From: Bacillota bacterium
GTDB lineage: Bacteria; Bacillota; Clostridia; Christensenellales; Aristaeellaceae
Assembly: GCA_023436585.1 (NCBI GenBank)
Contig: JAEZIN010000028.1
Coordinates: 496,001-560,000 of the forward strand
Length of the DNA: 64,000 nt
Direction of reading: 5' to 3'
Below are positions 44,838 to 52,451 of this stretch, piece after piece. The position numbers and the translations under genes are program-made. The notes under the pieces were generated by a model. The model had not been told where the DNA came from. It did not search any database and worked only from the letters and a program-made list of their open reading frames with translations. Position 1 is the stretch's first letter. Each line of letters starts with the position of its first letter.

Positions 44838-45781
44838 GATGCTTCCTCCCCTTGCTTGCCATTGACTGTCGCCAGGAAAACATCCTCCAATGTAGGCAGC
44901 TTTTGCGTAAACTCCGCGACGAAAACTCCCGCGCTTTCCAGGCTGCTCAATACATCGGTCATCTGCTTCACGCTGCCATCTGTGGCCACGGATACAGACA
45001 TGGCTTCCTCTTTGAATTCCGCTTCGTACGCGTTCAGTATAGCAAGCGCTTTTTGCGCCGCATACCCATCCAAAAAGCGAAGCTCGATATGGCCGTGGGG
45101 GAGCAGCTTTTTCAGTTCCGAAGCCGTACCCTGCGCGATGATTTTGCCCTCATGAAGTATGGCGATCCGGTCGGCCAGCTGCTCTGCCTCCTCCAGATGC
45201 TGCGTTGTCAGGAATACGGTGGTGCCAGCCCCGGCCAGGGCCTTGATTTTTTCCCAGACGGCGATTCGGCTTTGCGGGTCCAGGCCGGTGGTCGGCTCAT
45301 CCAAAAAGAGTATGGATGGCGTGCCCATCAGGCTCATCGCCAGGTCCAGCCTGCGGCGCATGCCGCCGGAATACGTGGCAACAGGCCGGTCGGCGGCGTC
45401 CGTGAGATCAAATTGCTTCAGCATCTCCTCCGCCCTGTTTTTAACATCGGGCAGGTGGCGCAGTTTGCCGATCATGCGCAGGTTTTCTCGGCCCGTCAAT
45501 ACCTCGTCCACGGCGGCATACTGCCCGGTGAGGCTGATGGATTCCCGCACGCCTTCCGGCTGCTTTGTAATATCAAAGCCGTTTACCTGGGCGCTGCCGC
45601 CATCGGGCCTGAGCAATGTGGAAAGAATCCTGATGGTGGTTGTTTTTCCGGCGCCGTTTAAGCCCAGCAGCGCGAAAATGCTACCCTTTTGTACGGTGAA
45701 ATCCACTTTTTGAAGGACGTCCAGTTTCTTGTATGACTTTTCCAGCCCAATGGCACATATGGCGGCGCTTGCTTGCGTCAT
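44822..45781 (-). CDS. ABC transporter ATP-binding protein (DrrA/daunorubicin-resistance type)
   Basis: A 319-residue ATPase with Walker A LLGLNGAGKTTT, the signature YSGGMRRRLDLAMSLMG, Walker B ILFLDEPTTGLDPQ and the H-loop TTQHLEEAEQLAD. The last 90 residues match the DrrA C-terminal domain, including PTLEDVFL. It drives export through the DrrB-like permease with which it overlaps by 16 bases. The operon also holds PadR and a pentapeptide-repeat protein, which suggests a drug-induced efflux role. Confidence 0.93.
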   Translation of the reverse strand: MTQASAAICAIGLEKSYKKLDVLQKVDFTVQKGSIFALLGLNGAGKTTTIRILSTLLRPDGGSAQVNGFDITKQPEGVRESISLTGQYAAVDEVLTGRENLRMIGKLRHLPDVKNRAEEMLKQFDLTDAADRPVATYSGGMRRRLDLAMSLMGTPSILFLDEPTTGLDPQSRIAVWEKIKALAGAGTTVFLTTQHLEEAEQLADRIAILHEGKIIAQGTASELKKLLPHGHIELRFLDGYAAQKALAILNAYEAEFKEEAMSVSVATDGSVKQMTDVLSSLESAGVFVAEFTQKLPTLEDVFLATVNGKQGEEASWKQQ

Positions 45782-45794
45782 ATTTGTTTCCTCC

Positions 45795-46646
45795 TTAAAT
45801 GACCGTTACATGGTCAAGGTCTGCTTCATTGCTGCCCTTCAGCAGGGCATAGGTGAGCTTATCCATGGTGGCACCGTCGAATATGGCCTTGCGGGCCGAC
45901 TTTTTGGAGATGTGATGGAAGGAGACATTCCTGAGCGTCGCGCCGCGGAAGCTTGTGCCCCCAAGATATGTTTTGTCAAAGACCGTGCCGCTCAATACAA
46001 GGCCCTCAAAGGAAGCGTCGCTCAGGTCGGAATAGGAAAAATCCGTGCCGGTCAATATGCAGCCCTGAAATCGCATGCCCTTCAATTCCACCATGGACAG
46101 CTTTGCGTTTGTCAGGTTGGCCCCATCGAAACGGACGCCGCGCAGGTCGGAGCAGTGGAAGCTCGCGCGGGTGAGGTTGCATTGAATAAAGCTTGCGTCC
46201 GCGATCCCCGACATAGACAGGTTCGCATCCGTCAGGTTTGCCCCGTCGAATACGGCACGGGTCAAATCGCTGGCTTTGAACACGCTGCCGGCAAGGTCAG
46301 CCCCGCGAAAATCCGCACCGGAAAGCGCGCTGGCGTTGAACGCACCCTTGTGCACCGTTACGTTCTGAAAATCGGAGCCGGGAAGGTTTGTCGCGGAGAA
46401 TTTCATCAGCACCTTCCGTTCCAGTGCCGTGGCCCCGCCGGCCACATCCCGGATCGTTTCCTCGATATCCCCGACGGATTCAATGGTCTTTGCGTAGGCC
46501 GCCTCATCGTCATAGCCCTGCTTTTTCAAGTCCTCCATCCGCTCCATCAAGTCGCCGCGCAGTTCTTCCTTCAGTTCATCCACGGTGCGAAGCCCATCGT
46601 AGGGGGAAAACACGCTGTTCAAATATTGATTGATCTTATCGTTCAT
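45795..46646 (-). CDS. HAAS-like N-terminus plus pentapeptide-repeat protein
   Basis: The 283-residue protein begins with a helical domain (about 1-70; NQYLNSVFSPYDGLRTVDELKEELRGDLMERMEDL) like the HAAS/DUF1700 regions that accompany PadR regulators. From about 80 on it is a pentapeptide-repeat right-handed helix (units such as SGADF, RGADL, DGANL, TDANL, TRASF, TGTDF). No membrane segment is seen. It lies 20 bases after padR and 13 bases before the ABC ATPase gene. Pentapeptide proteins of the Qnr/McbG type mimic DNA and shield gyrase; whether this one does so is inference. Confidence 0.85.
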   Translation of the reverse strand: MNDKINQYLNSVFSPYDGLRTVDELKEELRGDLMERMEDLKKQGYDDEAAYAKTIESVGDIEETIRDVAGGATALERKVLMKFSATNLPGSDFQNVTVHKGAFNASALSGADFRGADLAGSVFKASDLTRAVFDGANLTDANLSMSGIADASFIQCNLTRASFHCSDLRGVRFDGANLTNAKLSMVELKGMRFQGCILTGTDFSYSDLSDASFEGLVLSGTVFDKTYLGGTSFRGATLRNVSFHHISKKSARKAIFDGATMDKLTYALLKGSNEADLDHVTVI

Positions 46647-46666
46647 TTCTCTTTCCGCCTTTCCTT

Positions 46667-46993
46667 TTACAGCAACTGGTCCAGAATGCGTTTGGCATAG
46701 TCCCAGTTCCTCTTGTTCTCCAGGTACAAATCTTTGCCTCTATCGGTGATGCAGTAATATTTTCTTCGCCCGCCCTGGGTTTCATCGCCCCAGTACCAGG
46801 TGATAAAGCCTTCGCCCTCCAGCCTTTTTAGGCTGGAATACATCGTGGCTTCCTTCAGCTCATACGCTCCGCCGGAATGCGTATGGATCAATTTTGTGAT
46901 TTCGTAGCCGTACCGGTCCCCGCCCATGAGCAGCTTTAATATCATCGTGTCCGTATGTCCTCTTAAAAGGTCTGAGGAAATTCTGCTGTCCAC
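46667..46993 (-). CDS. PadR-family transcriptional repressor
   Basis: A 108-residue winged-helix regulator with SDLLRGHTDTMILKLLMGGDRYGYEITKLIHTHSGGAYELKEATMYSSLKRLEGEGFITWYWG. This is the standard PadR domain with a short C-terminal dimer helix. GTG 46993 is the probable start; GGGAGG lies 10 bases upstream and the longer ATG at 47020 has no ribosome site and covers the promoter. It is the first gene of the operon padR-pentapeptide-ABC and probably represses it until a drug or other ligand binds. Confidence 0.9.
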   Translation of the reverse strand: MDSRISSDLLRGHTDTMILKLLMGGDRYGYEITKLIHTHSGGAYELKEATMYSSLKRLEGEGFITWYWGDETQGGRRKYYCITDRGKDLYLENKRNWDYAKRILDQLL

Positions 46994-47015
46994 TGTAAAT
47001 CGACCTCCCGGATAG

Positions 47016-47054
47016 ATCATACATCAAAGTACTATGACTGTCAAGGTACTATTA
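47016..47054 (-). promoter_or_regulatory. Promoter and probable PadR operator
   Basis: On the minus strand TTGACA (47044-47039) and TATGAT (47021-47016) are 17 bases apart. Two near-identical boxes, AAAGTACTATGA (47026-47037) and AAGGTACTATTA (47043-47054), overlap the spacer and the region upstream of the -35 and are good candidates for PadR binding. Confidence 0.7.
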
Positions 47055-47167
47055 TTATCATTTTACCGTGATGGTTTTGTTTTGCATCCTATGCACCGGC
47101 ATTATGGGGCTGGAATGACGGAATTCTTATCGGTGCGGCATATCACACAGAACGGGCGCAGACAAAA

Positions 47168-47197
47168 ACGGCGGGATGGAATGCTCCATCCCGCCGT
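47168..47197 (-). terminator. Terminator of the GGDEF/HD-GYP gene
   Basis: A 13-bp perfect stem around GGCGGGATGGA with an ATGC/GCAT loop, followed on the minus strand by TTTTGTC. Confidence 0.85.
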
Positions 47198-47239
47198 GAT
47201 GCGCGTTACTATATGGAAAACCTGTCTTCGTCCGGCCTG

Positions 47240-49066
47240 TTACTGCAGGTGAATATGCTTAAGGAAAACTTCCGCGATCTTGGGATCGAACTGTGTTCCG
47301 GCCTTCAGGCGAATCTCCTCCCTGGCAGTGTCGAAGGACATGCCGTCCCGGTATGGCCGGCTGCTGGTCATGGCGTCAAAGGCGTCCGCCACGCAGATGA
47401 TCCTGGCAGCCAAGGTGATTTCTTCGCCCTTTAATCCCCAGGGGTAGCCCTTGCCGTCCCAGCGCTCGTGGTGCTGACGCACGGCCTCCGCCAGCTCCGC
47501 CATTTCGGGAACGCCGCAAAGTATGCGGAACGCCGTTTCCGGGTGCTGCCTTATATCTTCCCATTCTGCTTCCGTCAAAGGGCCTCTTTTCTCCAATATT
47601 TCATTGGAGATGGTGATTTTGCCGATATCGTGCAAAAGCCCCGCCGTTTGAATCTTGGTGATTTCGCTTTCCGGCAGCCCCATGGCCTGGCCGATGGCGG
47701 TGCTCAGCTCGCTTACGCGCTTGGAGTGGGCTTCCTCCCTGGAATTTTTCTCGTACAAGGTTTTAACGATGGCGTTGATGGCGGCGCTGCGGTTGCTGGG
47801 GCTTTCCAGCAGCTTACGCTTGTACATGTAATCCTCGGCATTTTTTAGTATCTGGGCGATGCTTTGACTCTTCTCTGTCTTCGTATCCCAGCCGAAAGAG
47901 ATGGACAGAAAGCCTTTGCCCGATCTGCTTTCCTTGATTTTGCCCAGCACCTTTTTCACCATCGCTTCCGCGGCCTGGGAGGTGGTGTTGGGCAGTATGA
48001 TCACAAACTCGTCCCCGCCGTAACGGCTGATAACATCATCCAGGCGGAAGCAGGATTTTAAAATTGCCGCGGTCTTTCGCAAAAGGTCGTCTCCAGCGAA
48101 GTGGCCGAAGGCGTCGTTTGTCATTTTCAGGCCGTTCAGATCACCCATTACCAAAGTCAGCGGCAGCTTGTCCAATGCGTCCAGGCGCATAAGCTCTGCC
48201 TCCAGAAAACGCCTGTTGTGCAGCTCCGTCAAATGGTCGTGGAAACTCAAAAACTCGATCTCGTGCAGGTGCAGCTTCTCGCTGGTTACATCCCTGAAAA
48301 CCAGAATCATGCCGGCCGGCTTGCCGTCCATGCCCATCATGGGCGCCGCGCTGCCGGCAATGGGCCGCTCGATGCCTTCCCTGGATATAAGTACAGCCTC
48401 GTTTAAGGACCCGGCCGCCCGGTCTGTTTCCAGCACCCTTTGCAGGAGGGCGTGCACGGATTTCTCCAACGGCTCGCTTTTGATTTGGAATACATCCTTA
48501 AGGGGCCGGCCGATGGCGCTTTCCTGATGCCAGCCCGTCATGTTTTTGGCTACATCGTTGATTTGCACGATCCGGCTTCCGTCATCCGTGAAGATCACAC
48601 CGTCGTCTATGGACACAAGCGCCGCCCGCAGCATTTCCTGCGCGTAATACAGGCTGCGGCGGCTTTCCTCCAGCTCTTTGCGCAGGGAGTGCGTTTGAAG
48701 CTTGTCCGCGACACTTTTCAATACATCTTCTTCCCGGCAGGGCCAAGGGATACAGTCAGCCCCCGCAATGGCCTGCGCGCCATCGTCCGCATCCTCCGCT
48801 GACAGGAGGATGATCACGGGCATATCCTTGGCAAGCCCGTTTTCCTTTATCTCAAGGCATGCGCTCCTGGAGTTGATAATGCTTAAGTCCAGCAGCAAAA
48901 GGCCGGGCTTGCTTTGCGTGATTGACTCCCGGGCCGAATCCCAGGAAGCGGCCGTCTGGACAAGATAGCCGTTATCCCGCAGCAGTCCGGCCAATGGGGA
49001 CAGATCCTCCCGCGGGTTTGCTGCCACCAGAATTTGCGCGGACTTGCAAGGATTTGCGTATGCCAT
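47240..49066 (-). CDS. Cyclic-di-GMP signalling protein: receiver-PAS-GGDEF-HD-GYP
   Basis: The 608-residue protein has, in order, a receiver-like domain (about 8-125), a PAS domain (about 145-265), a GGDEF domain (about 285-440, with an intact YGGDEF) and an HD-GYP-type domain (about 450-608, with HDIGK and HHERWDGKGYPWGL). The GGDEF motif should make c-di-GMP and the HD domain may degrade it. The receiver keeps LLLLDLS but lacks the paired acids and the lysine, so it is probably not phosphorylated. The start is ATG 49066, with GGAGGG upstream; a longer frame to 49234 runs through leader sequence. The promoter at 49345-49374 implies a leader of about 270 nt. Confidence 0.9.
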   Translation of the reverse strand: MAYANPCKSAQILVAANPREDLSPLAGLLRDNGYLVQTAASWDSARESITQSKPGLLLLDLSIINSRSACLEIKENGLAKDMPVIILLSAEDADDGAQAIAGADCIPWPCREEDVLKSVADKLQTHSLRKELEESRRSLYYAQEMLRAALVSIDDGVIFTDDGSRIVQINDVAKNMTGWHQESAIGRPLKDVFQIKSEPLEKSVHALLQRVLETDRAAGSLNEAVLISREGIERPIAGSAAPMMGMDGKPAGMILVFRDVTSEKLHLHEIEFLSFHDHLTELHNRRFLEAELMRLDALDKLPLTLVMGDLNGLKMTNDAFGHFAGDDLLRKTAAILKSCFRLDDVISRYGGDEFVIILPNTTSQAAEAMVKKVLGKIKESRSGKGFLSISFGWDTKTEKSQSIAQILKNAEDYMYKRKLLESPSNRSAAINAIVKTLYEKNSREEAHSKRVSELSTAIGQAMGLPESEITKIQTAGLLHDIGKITISNEILEKRGPLTEAEWEDIRQHPETAFRILCGVPEMAELAEAVRQHHERWDGKGYPWGLKGEEITLAARIICVADAFDAMTSSRPYRDGMSFDTAREEIRLKAGTQFDPKIAEVFLKHIHLQ

Positions 49067-49338
49067 AGGAAGGTTCCCTCCTGCCCTAATGATGGCCGCC
49101 GCTTTGAAGCCCAAAAGAAACCGTCCGCCTGGACGCTTTTTCACGATGAGCGGGGCGGATGGCAGTATCCTGCGGCACGCCCTGTGCCGCCATGAACTTT
49201 CGCCTGGAACCTTTTCCCCGTGAAGCCGGGCCACGCCATCAGCAATTAGGGAAAAAAGCGATAAGGATACGCAATATCGTTTTATACGGCCTCATGCCTT
49301 TTGCGATATCAAGGGAAGGCTGATATTGCTGCCACATG
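49067..49338 (-). promoter_or_regulatory. Long leader of the GGDEF/HD-GYP gene
   Basis: About 270 nt lie between the promoter and the start, holding no gene. On the minus strand GATATCGCAA can pair with TTGCGTATC downstream of it, and an alternative weak CGATA/TATCG hairpin is followed by CTTTTTT (49253-49279 region). This layout could be an attenuator. I looked for the c-di-GMP riboswitch core and did not find it. Confidence 0.35.
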
Positions 49339-49344
49339 CTGCAA

Positions 49345-49374
49345 ATTATATCATAGCGTACATCGGGCATGCAA
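49345..49374 (-). promoter_or_regulatory. Promoter of the GGDEF/HD-GYP gene
   Basis: On the minus strand TTGCAT (49374-49369) and TATAAT (49350-49345) are 18 bases apart, with TGA before the -10 as in an extended -10. Confidence 0.7.
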
Positions 49375-49415
49375 ACAAAAAACGACAAAATAACTCTGAT
49401 TTTTCCAAAATTAGT

Positions 49416-50006
49416 TCATTGCCTGTCCAAATACCCTTCCACCATTGTCTGGATGGGGGCCAGATATTCTTTCCCGGGATCAATGGTTCCGTAAACAAGC
49501 ATCAGCACATATCCCTGCATCATGCTCCATAAAGCTAGAAAATCCTGCTGCCAGCCATCTCCCTTCAGCTTGCCGAAATAGTTCTTTACCGTGCCCAAGG
49601 CAATATCCAGCGGTTGTCTGTTCCCGGCTTTTATGCTTCCGCCTTCCACCTCAATGGGCCTTTGGTGGGATGTCATGAACACAAAACGGAAATAGTCCGG
49701 ATGCTCCACCATGAAGCGCACATACGCATGGCACATGGCGATCAACTGCTGCCTTTGATCTTCCGGGTGAAGGCTGACAGCATGATGCAGTGCCTGAGAA
49801 AATTCCACGGCGATTACCTTGCCTATTTCCGCAATGATGTCCTCCTTGCTTTGGAAATGCTTATATGGCGCGGCATGGCTTACGCCGCACAGCGCGGCCA
49901 GCTTTCTTAGGGAAAAGCCATCGTAGCCTTCCCTGGCCAATAGCTGAATGCCTTTTTGTATCAGATCCTGCTTCAGATCTCCGTGGTGGTACTGCTTCTG
50001 ACTCAT
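49416..50006 (-). CDS. TetR-family regulator
   Basis: A 196-residue repressor with an N-terminal helix-turn-helix (LIQKGIQLLAREGYDGFSLRKLAALCGVSHAAPYKHFQSKEDIIAEIG, about 12-58). A variable helical ligand-binding domain with a TetR_C-like WHG-type region follows. ATG 50006 with GGAGG upstream is chosen; the longer frame crosses the operators. It diverges from the EFR1 gene, and two matching 21-bp inverted repeats lie between them, so it surely controls both. Confidence 0.92.
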   Translation of the reverse strand: MSQKQYHHGDLKQDLIQKGIQLLAREGYDGFSLRKLAALCGVSHAAPYKHFQSKEDIIAEIGKVIAVEFSQALHHAVSLHPEDQRQQLIAMCHAYVRFMVEHPDYFRFVFMTSHQRPIEVEGGSIKAGNRQPLDIALGTVKNYFGKLKGDGWQQDFLALWSMMQGYVLMLVYGTIDPGKEYLAPIQTMVEGYLDRQ

Positions 50007-50056
50007 TTTTGTCCTCCAGGCCGCTTTGGCGGGGCCCAGAAATATTTTACCATACA

Positions 50057-50077
50057 ATGTTGACAATGTAAACATTG
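50057..50077. promoter_or_regulatory. TetR operator 1
   Basis: Half sites AATGTTGAC and GTAAACATT form a 21-bp near-palindrome. It overlaps the -35 box of the EFR1 promoter (50061-50066). Confidence 0.75.
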
Positions 50078-50089
50078 GGTGGTATACTC
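50061..50089 (+). promoter_or_regulatory. Promoter of the EFR1 gene
   Basis: TTGACA (50061-50066) and TATACT (50084-50089) are 17 bases apart, 41 bases before the start codon. Confidence 0.8.
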
Positions 50090-50092
50090 GAA

Positions 50093-50113
50093 ATGTTTCC
50101 GGTGTAAACATTA
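50093..50113. promoter_or_regulatory. TetR operator 2
   Basis: Half sites AATGTTTCC and GTAAACATT form a second 21-bp near-palindrome of the same type, 36 bases from operator 1. It covers the expected transcription start of the EFR1 gene. Confidence 0.75.
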
Positions 50114-50129
50114 ATTTGGAGGAACATTT

Positions 50130-50882
50130 ATGGAAAACGTAATCTATTATTTTTCAGGCAGGGGAAACTCTCTGAGCGTCGCTCAGGGTCTCGCGAGCCT
50201 TCTTGCTGATACGGAAATCAGGCCCATGACATCCGTAAAAGGCGAGGCTTCCCTGCCCGAGGGATGGGTGGGCGTTGTCATGCCGGTGATCGACTTTGGC
50301 ATACCGGCCTATGTGCGGGGTTTTTTAAAGCGTCTGCGAACAGATGGGCACCGGCCCTGCCTATACGCGGTGGTCACCTGCGGCGGCATGCCCGGCGCCT
50401 CCATGCAAACAGTGAAAAACCTGCTGAAAAAACGGGGCCTCCCGCTTTGCGCGGGCTGGACATTGGAATTCGGAAGGAAAATGATGACTGATGGTGAGTT
50501 CAAGCAAAGGCTGGAAGAGATGGCGGATGTCATTGGCAGGAAGGAAAAGCTCCCCATCCCGCCTGCATCCCTGGCTGCCAAACTGATGACTGGCCTTTTG
50601 AATCCCCTGGCCCGGGTGCTGATCCCCAAGGAGGACAAAAAGTTCCGTATAGCTGCAAATTGCACGGGCTGCGGCATGTGCAGCCGACTGTGCCCGGTGG
50701 ACAACATCCGCATCGAAAACGGACGCCCTGTGTGGCTGCATCACTGTGAGCAGTGCGCCGCCTGCTTCAGCTGGTGCCCGCAAAAGGCCATCTCAGGAAA
50801 ATGCCTGGCAGCCAGAACGCATTACCAGAATCCAAGGGTCGCTATAGAACAGCTGTACGAACAGGGGAGCATGCGGCAATGA
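50130..50882 (+). CDS. EFR1 flavodoxin-ferredoxin protein
   Basis: A 250-residue EFR1-family protein: a flavodoxin-like N-terminus (IYYFSGRGNSLSVAQGLA, the FMN-phosphate loop; CGGMPGASMQTVKNLL) and a C-terminal two-cluster ferredoxin with CTGCGMCSRLCP and CEQCAACFSWCP. It shuttles electrons; the partner is unknown. GGAGG precedes the ATG. Its promoter is boxed in by two TetR operators, so its expression is likely induced by a small molecule or stress. Confidence 0.93.
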   Translation: MENVIYYFSGRGNSLSVAQGLASLLADTEIRPMTSVKGEASLPEGWVGVVMPVIDFGIPAYVRGFLKRLRTDGHRPCLYAVVTCGGMPGASMQTVKNLLKKRGLPLCAGWTLEFGRKMMTDGEFKQRLEEMADVIGRKEKLPIPPASLAAKLMTGLLNPLARVLIPKEDKKFRIAANCTGCGMCSRLCPVDNIRIENGRPVWLHHCEQCAACFSWCPQKAISGKCLAARTHYQNPRVAIEQLYEQGSMRQ

Positions 50883-51013
50883 AAAGCAAATGCCAATACG
50901 GCGTAAAATCACATTTCTCATTGCCGCGTGCTTGATGCCGGCCTTGTCATTTTTCAATGTGCTGCAGGGGCCGGATGCCCCGGCAACGAACCGGCAGGCC
51001 TGCCGGCAAAAAA

Positions 51014-51044
51014 GGAAGGCTGCGCCAGAAAATCGCAGCCTTCC
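51014..51044. terminator. Bidirectional terminator between EFR1 and LacI genes
   Basis: GGAAGGCTGCG (51014-51024) pairs perfectly with 51034-51044. TTTTTG follows on plus and TTTTTTGCC on minus. A perfect 16-base palindrome (CCGGCAGGCCTGCCGG, 50991-51006) lies next to it. Confidence 0.88.
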
Positions 51045-51059
51045 TTTTTGTATGTCCCG

Positions 51060-52115
51060 CTATTTGAACACCCTTCTCCCCAGCTTCACACCGCAGGATT
51101 CCCTGATCACAAGCGCGGCATCCCGCATGAGGCAGTAAGGGGCTACGGGGGCCTCCACGGCGGTCAAAAGCTCGGTGATGGCGCTTCTGGCATGCTCCTC
51201 GGGGTGCAGGTCGATGCTTGTCAGCGGCGGGCTCAAATATGGGGCAAAAAAGGAGTTGTCGCAGCCGATCACCGCCATATCCTGAGGAACGGAAAGGCCC
51301 ATCAGCGCCAGCTGTTTCATGGCGCCCAGCGCAACCAGGTCGTTGAAGGCGATGATGGCGCTGGGCCAGTTTTCCTTGGGCAGGCCGGTCAGCAGCTTCA
51401 ATAGCGCGATTTCCCCGGCTTCGGCGGTGTAGCCGCCTTCGTGGTGGTAGGCTGAGTCGTTCTTTAAATTCAGTTCCGCCAGCGCCTCGAGGAAGCCGCG
51501 GCCCCGCGCGCCGGAATTGCGCACCAGGGAAGAGCCGCCGATGAAGGCAATGCGCTCGTGACCCAGCATGTGCAAATGACGTACTGCATGGCGGATGGCG
51601 GTAGCCAGGTCGTTGTACAGGCAGATGCATTCCAGCCCCTCAATGGGCGGACAGATAGCCACTACGGGCATGTATTTATGCAATTCGGATATGGCGGCCG
51701 GCATGTCCTCGTGCTGGGATTCTACGATTCCGCCCATGAAAAATGCGCCGTCCAGCCGGCGGCGTATCAATTGCTCCACCACCTCCCGCTCCACATAGGG
51801 GCGGCTGGGCGGCAATTGGTGCAGCCATACGGAATAGCCGCGGCGCCTCGCTTCGTCGTCGGCGGCGCAGTACAGCCTGGCGTAGTAGGGGTTGGAGACC
51901 TCCGGGAGTATGATGCCTATGATCCCCGTCCTGCCTTTTTCCAACCCCCGCGCTACAGAACTGGGGGCGTACTTGTGGCCGTTGATGACATCGTTCACCT
52001 TTTTCAGCGTTTTTGCGCTGACGTTGGGATGCCCGGACATAACCCTGGATACGGTGGCAATGGAAACCCCCGCCTCCCTGGCGATGTCATAGATGGTGAC
52101 CTGCTTGTTTGTCAT
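51060..52115 (-). CDS. LacI-family regulator of the heparinase-type locus
   Basis: A 351-residue repressor: helix-turn-helix TIYDIAREAGVSIATVSRVMSGHPNVS at 7-33, hinge, and a periplasmic-binding-protein-like sugar domain (about 65-345). It is divergent from the SBP-permease-lyase operon, and a LacI-type operator (52197-52210) lies in the gap. So the effector is probably an oligosaccharide or sugar released from that operon's substrate. Start ATG 52115 has GGAAGGG upstream. Confidence 0.92.
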   Translation of the reverse strand: MTNKQVTIYDIAREAGVSIATVSRVMSGHPNVSAKTLKKVNDVINGHKYAPSSVARGLEKGRTGIIGIILPEVSNPYYARLYCAADDEARRRGYSVWLHQLPPSRPYVEREVVEQLIRRRLDGAFFMGGIVESQHEDMPAAISELHKYMPVVAICPPIEGLECICLYNDLATAIRHAVRHLHMLGHERIAFIGGSSLVRNSGARGRGFLEALAELNLKNDSAYHHEGGYTAEAGEIALLKLLTGLPKENWPSAIIAFNDLVALGAMKQLALMGLSVPQDMAVIGCDNSFFAPYLSPPLTSIDLHPEEHARSAITELLTAVEAPVAPYCLMRDAALVIRESCGVKLGRRVFK

Positions 52116-52159
52116 CGGGCATTCCCTTCCTAACCGCCGGGTCTTGTCCGGCTGCGCTC

Positions 52160-52188
52160 ATTATACAGGAAATGTACATGATTGGCAA
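52160..52188 (-). promoter_or_regulatory. Promoter of the LacI-type regulator gene
   Basis: On the minus strand TTGCCA (52188-52183) and TATAAT (52165-52160) are 17 bases apart. Confidence 0.75.
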
Positions 52189-52196
52189 CAGAAAAT

Positions 52197-52210
52197 TGTA
52201 AGCGATTACA
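52197..52210. promoter_or_regulatory. LacI-type operator
   Basis: TGTAAGCGATTACA is a near-palindrome with a central CG, the usual LacI/GalR style. It lies just upstream of the -35 of the regulator promoter. The same core recurs at 62396 and 63553. Confidence 0.65.
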
Positions 52211-52272
52211 TTATTGTTTTCAAAAAGCAGAGCCGAAAACGACAAGAAATATGGATACTTTGAAATTGGATG

Positions 52273-52301
52273 TTGACATTCTATGGTGCGGATTGTATAA
52301 T
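52273..52301 (+). promoter_or_regulatory. Promoter of the SBP-permease-lyase operon
   Basis: TTGACA (52273-52278) and TATAAT (52296-52301), both consensus, are exactly 17 bases apart, giving a leader of about 145 nt. An ATTTAC/GTAAAT inverted repeat lies in the leader at 52356-52370. Confidence 0.85.
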
Positions 52302-52451
52302 CGAGCCATGAAGAGGGGCTTGGCGAGCCGGAGCACATGTAAGAAAACTGAAAGAATTTACAACGTAAATGGCAAAATACCTCATTTTTCTTTCATCCGG
52401 CCAAAGACCCCGTCAAACTGGGGAACATCCACAACAAAAGGAGGACATTTC

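Noticed and set aside
49067..49338. c-di-GMP riboswitch upstream of the GGDEF/HD-GYP gene
   Set aside because: A CACAGGGC stretch and a GC-rich segment caught the eye, but the conserved c-di-GMP-I or -II core and receptor sequences are not there.
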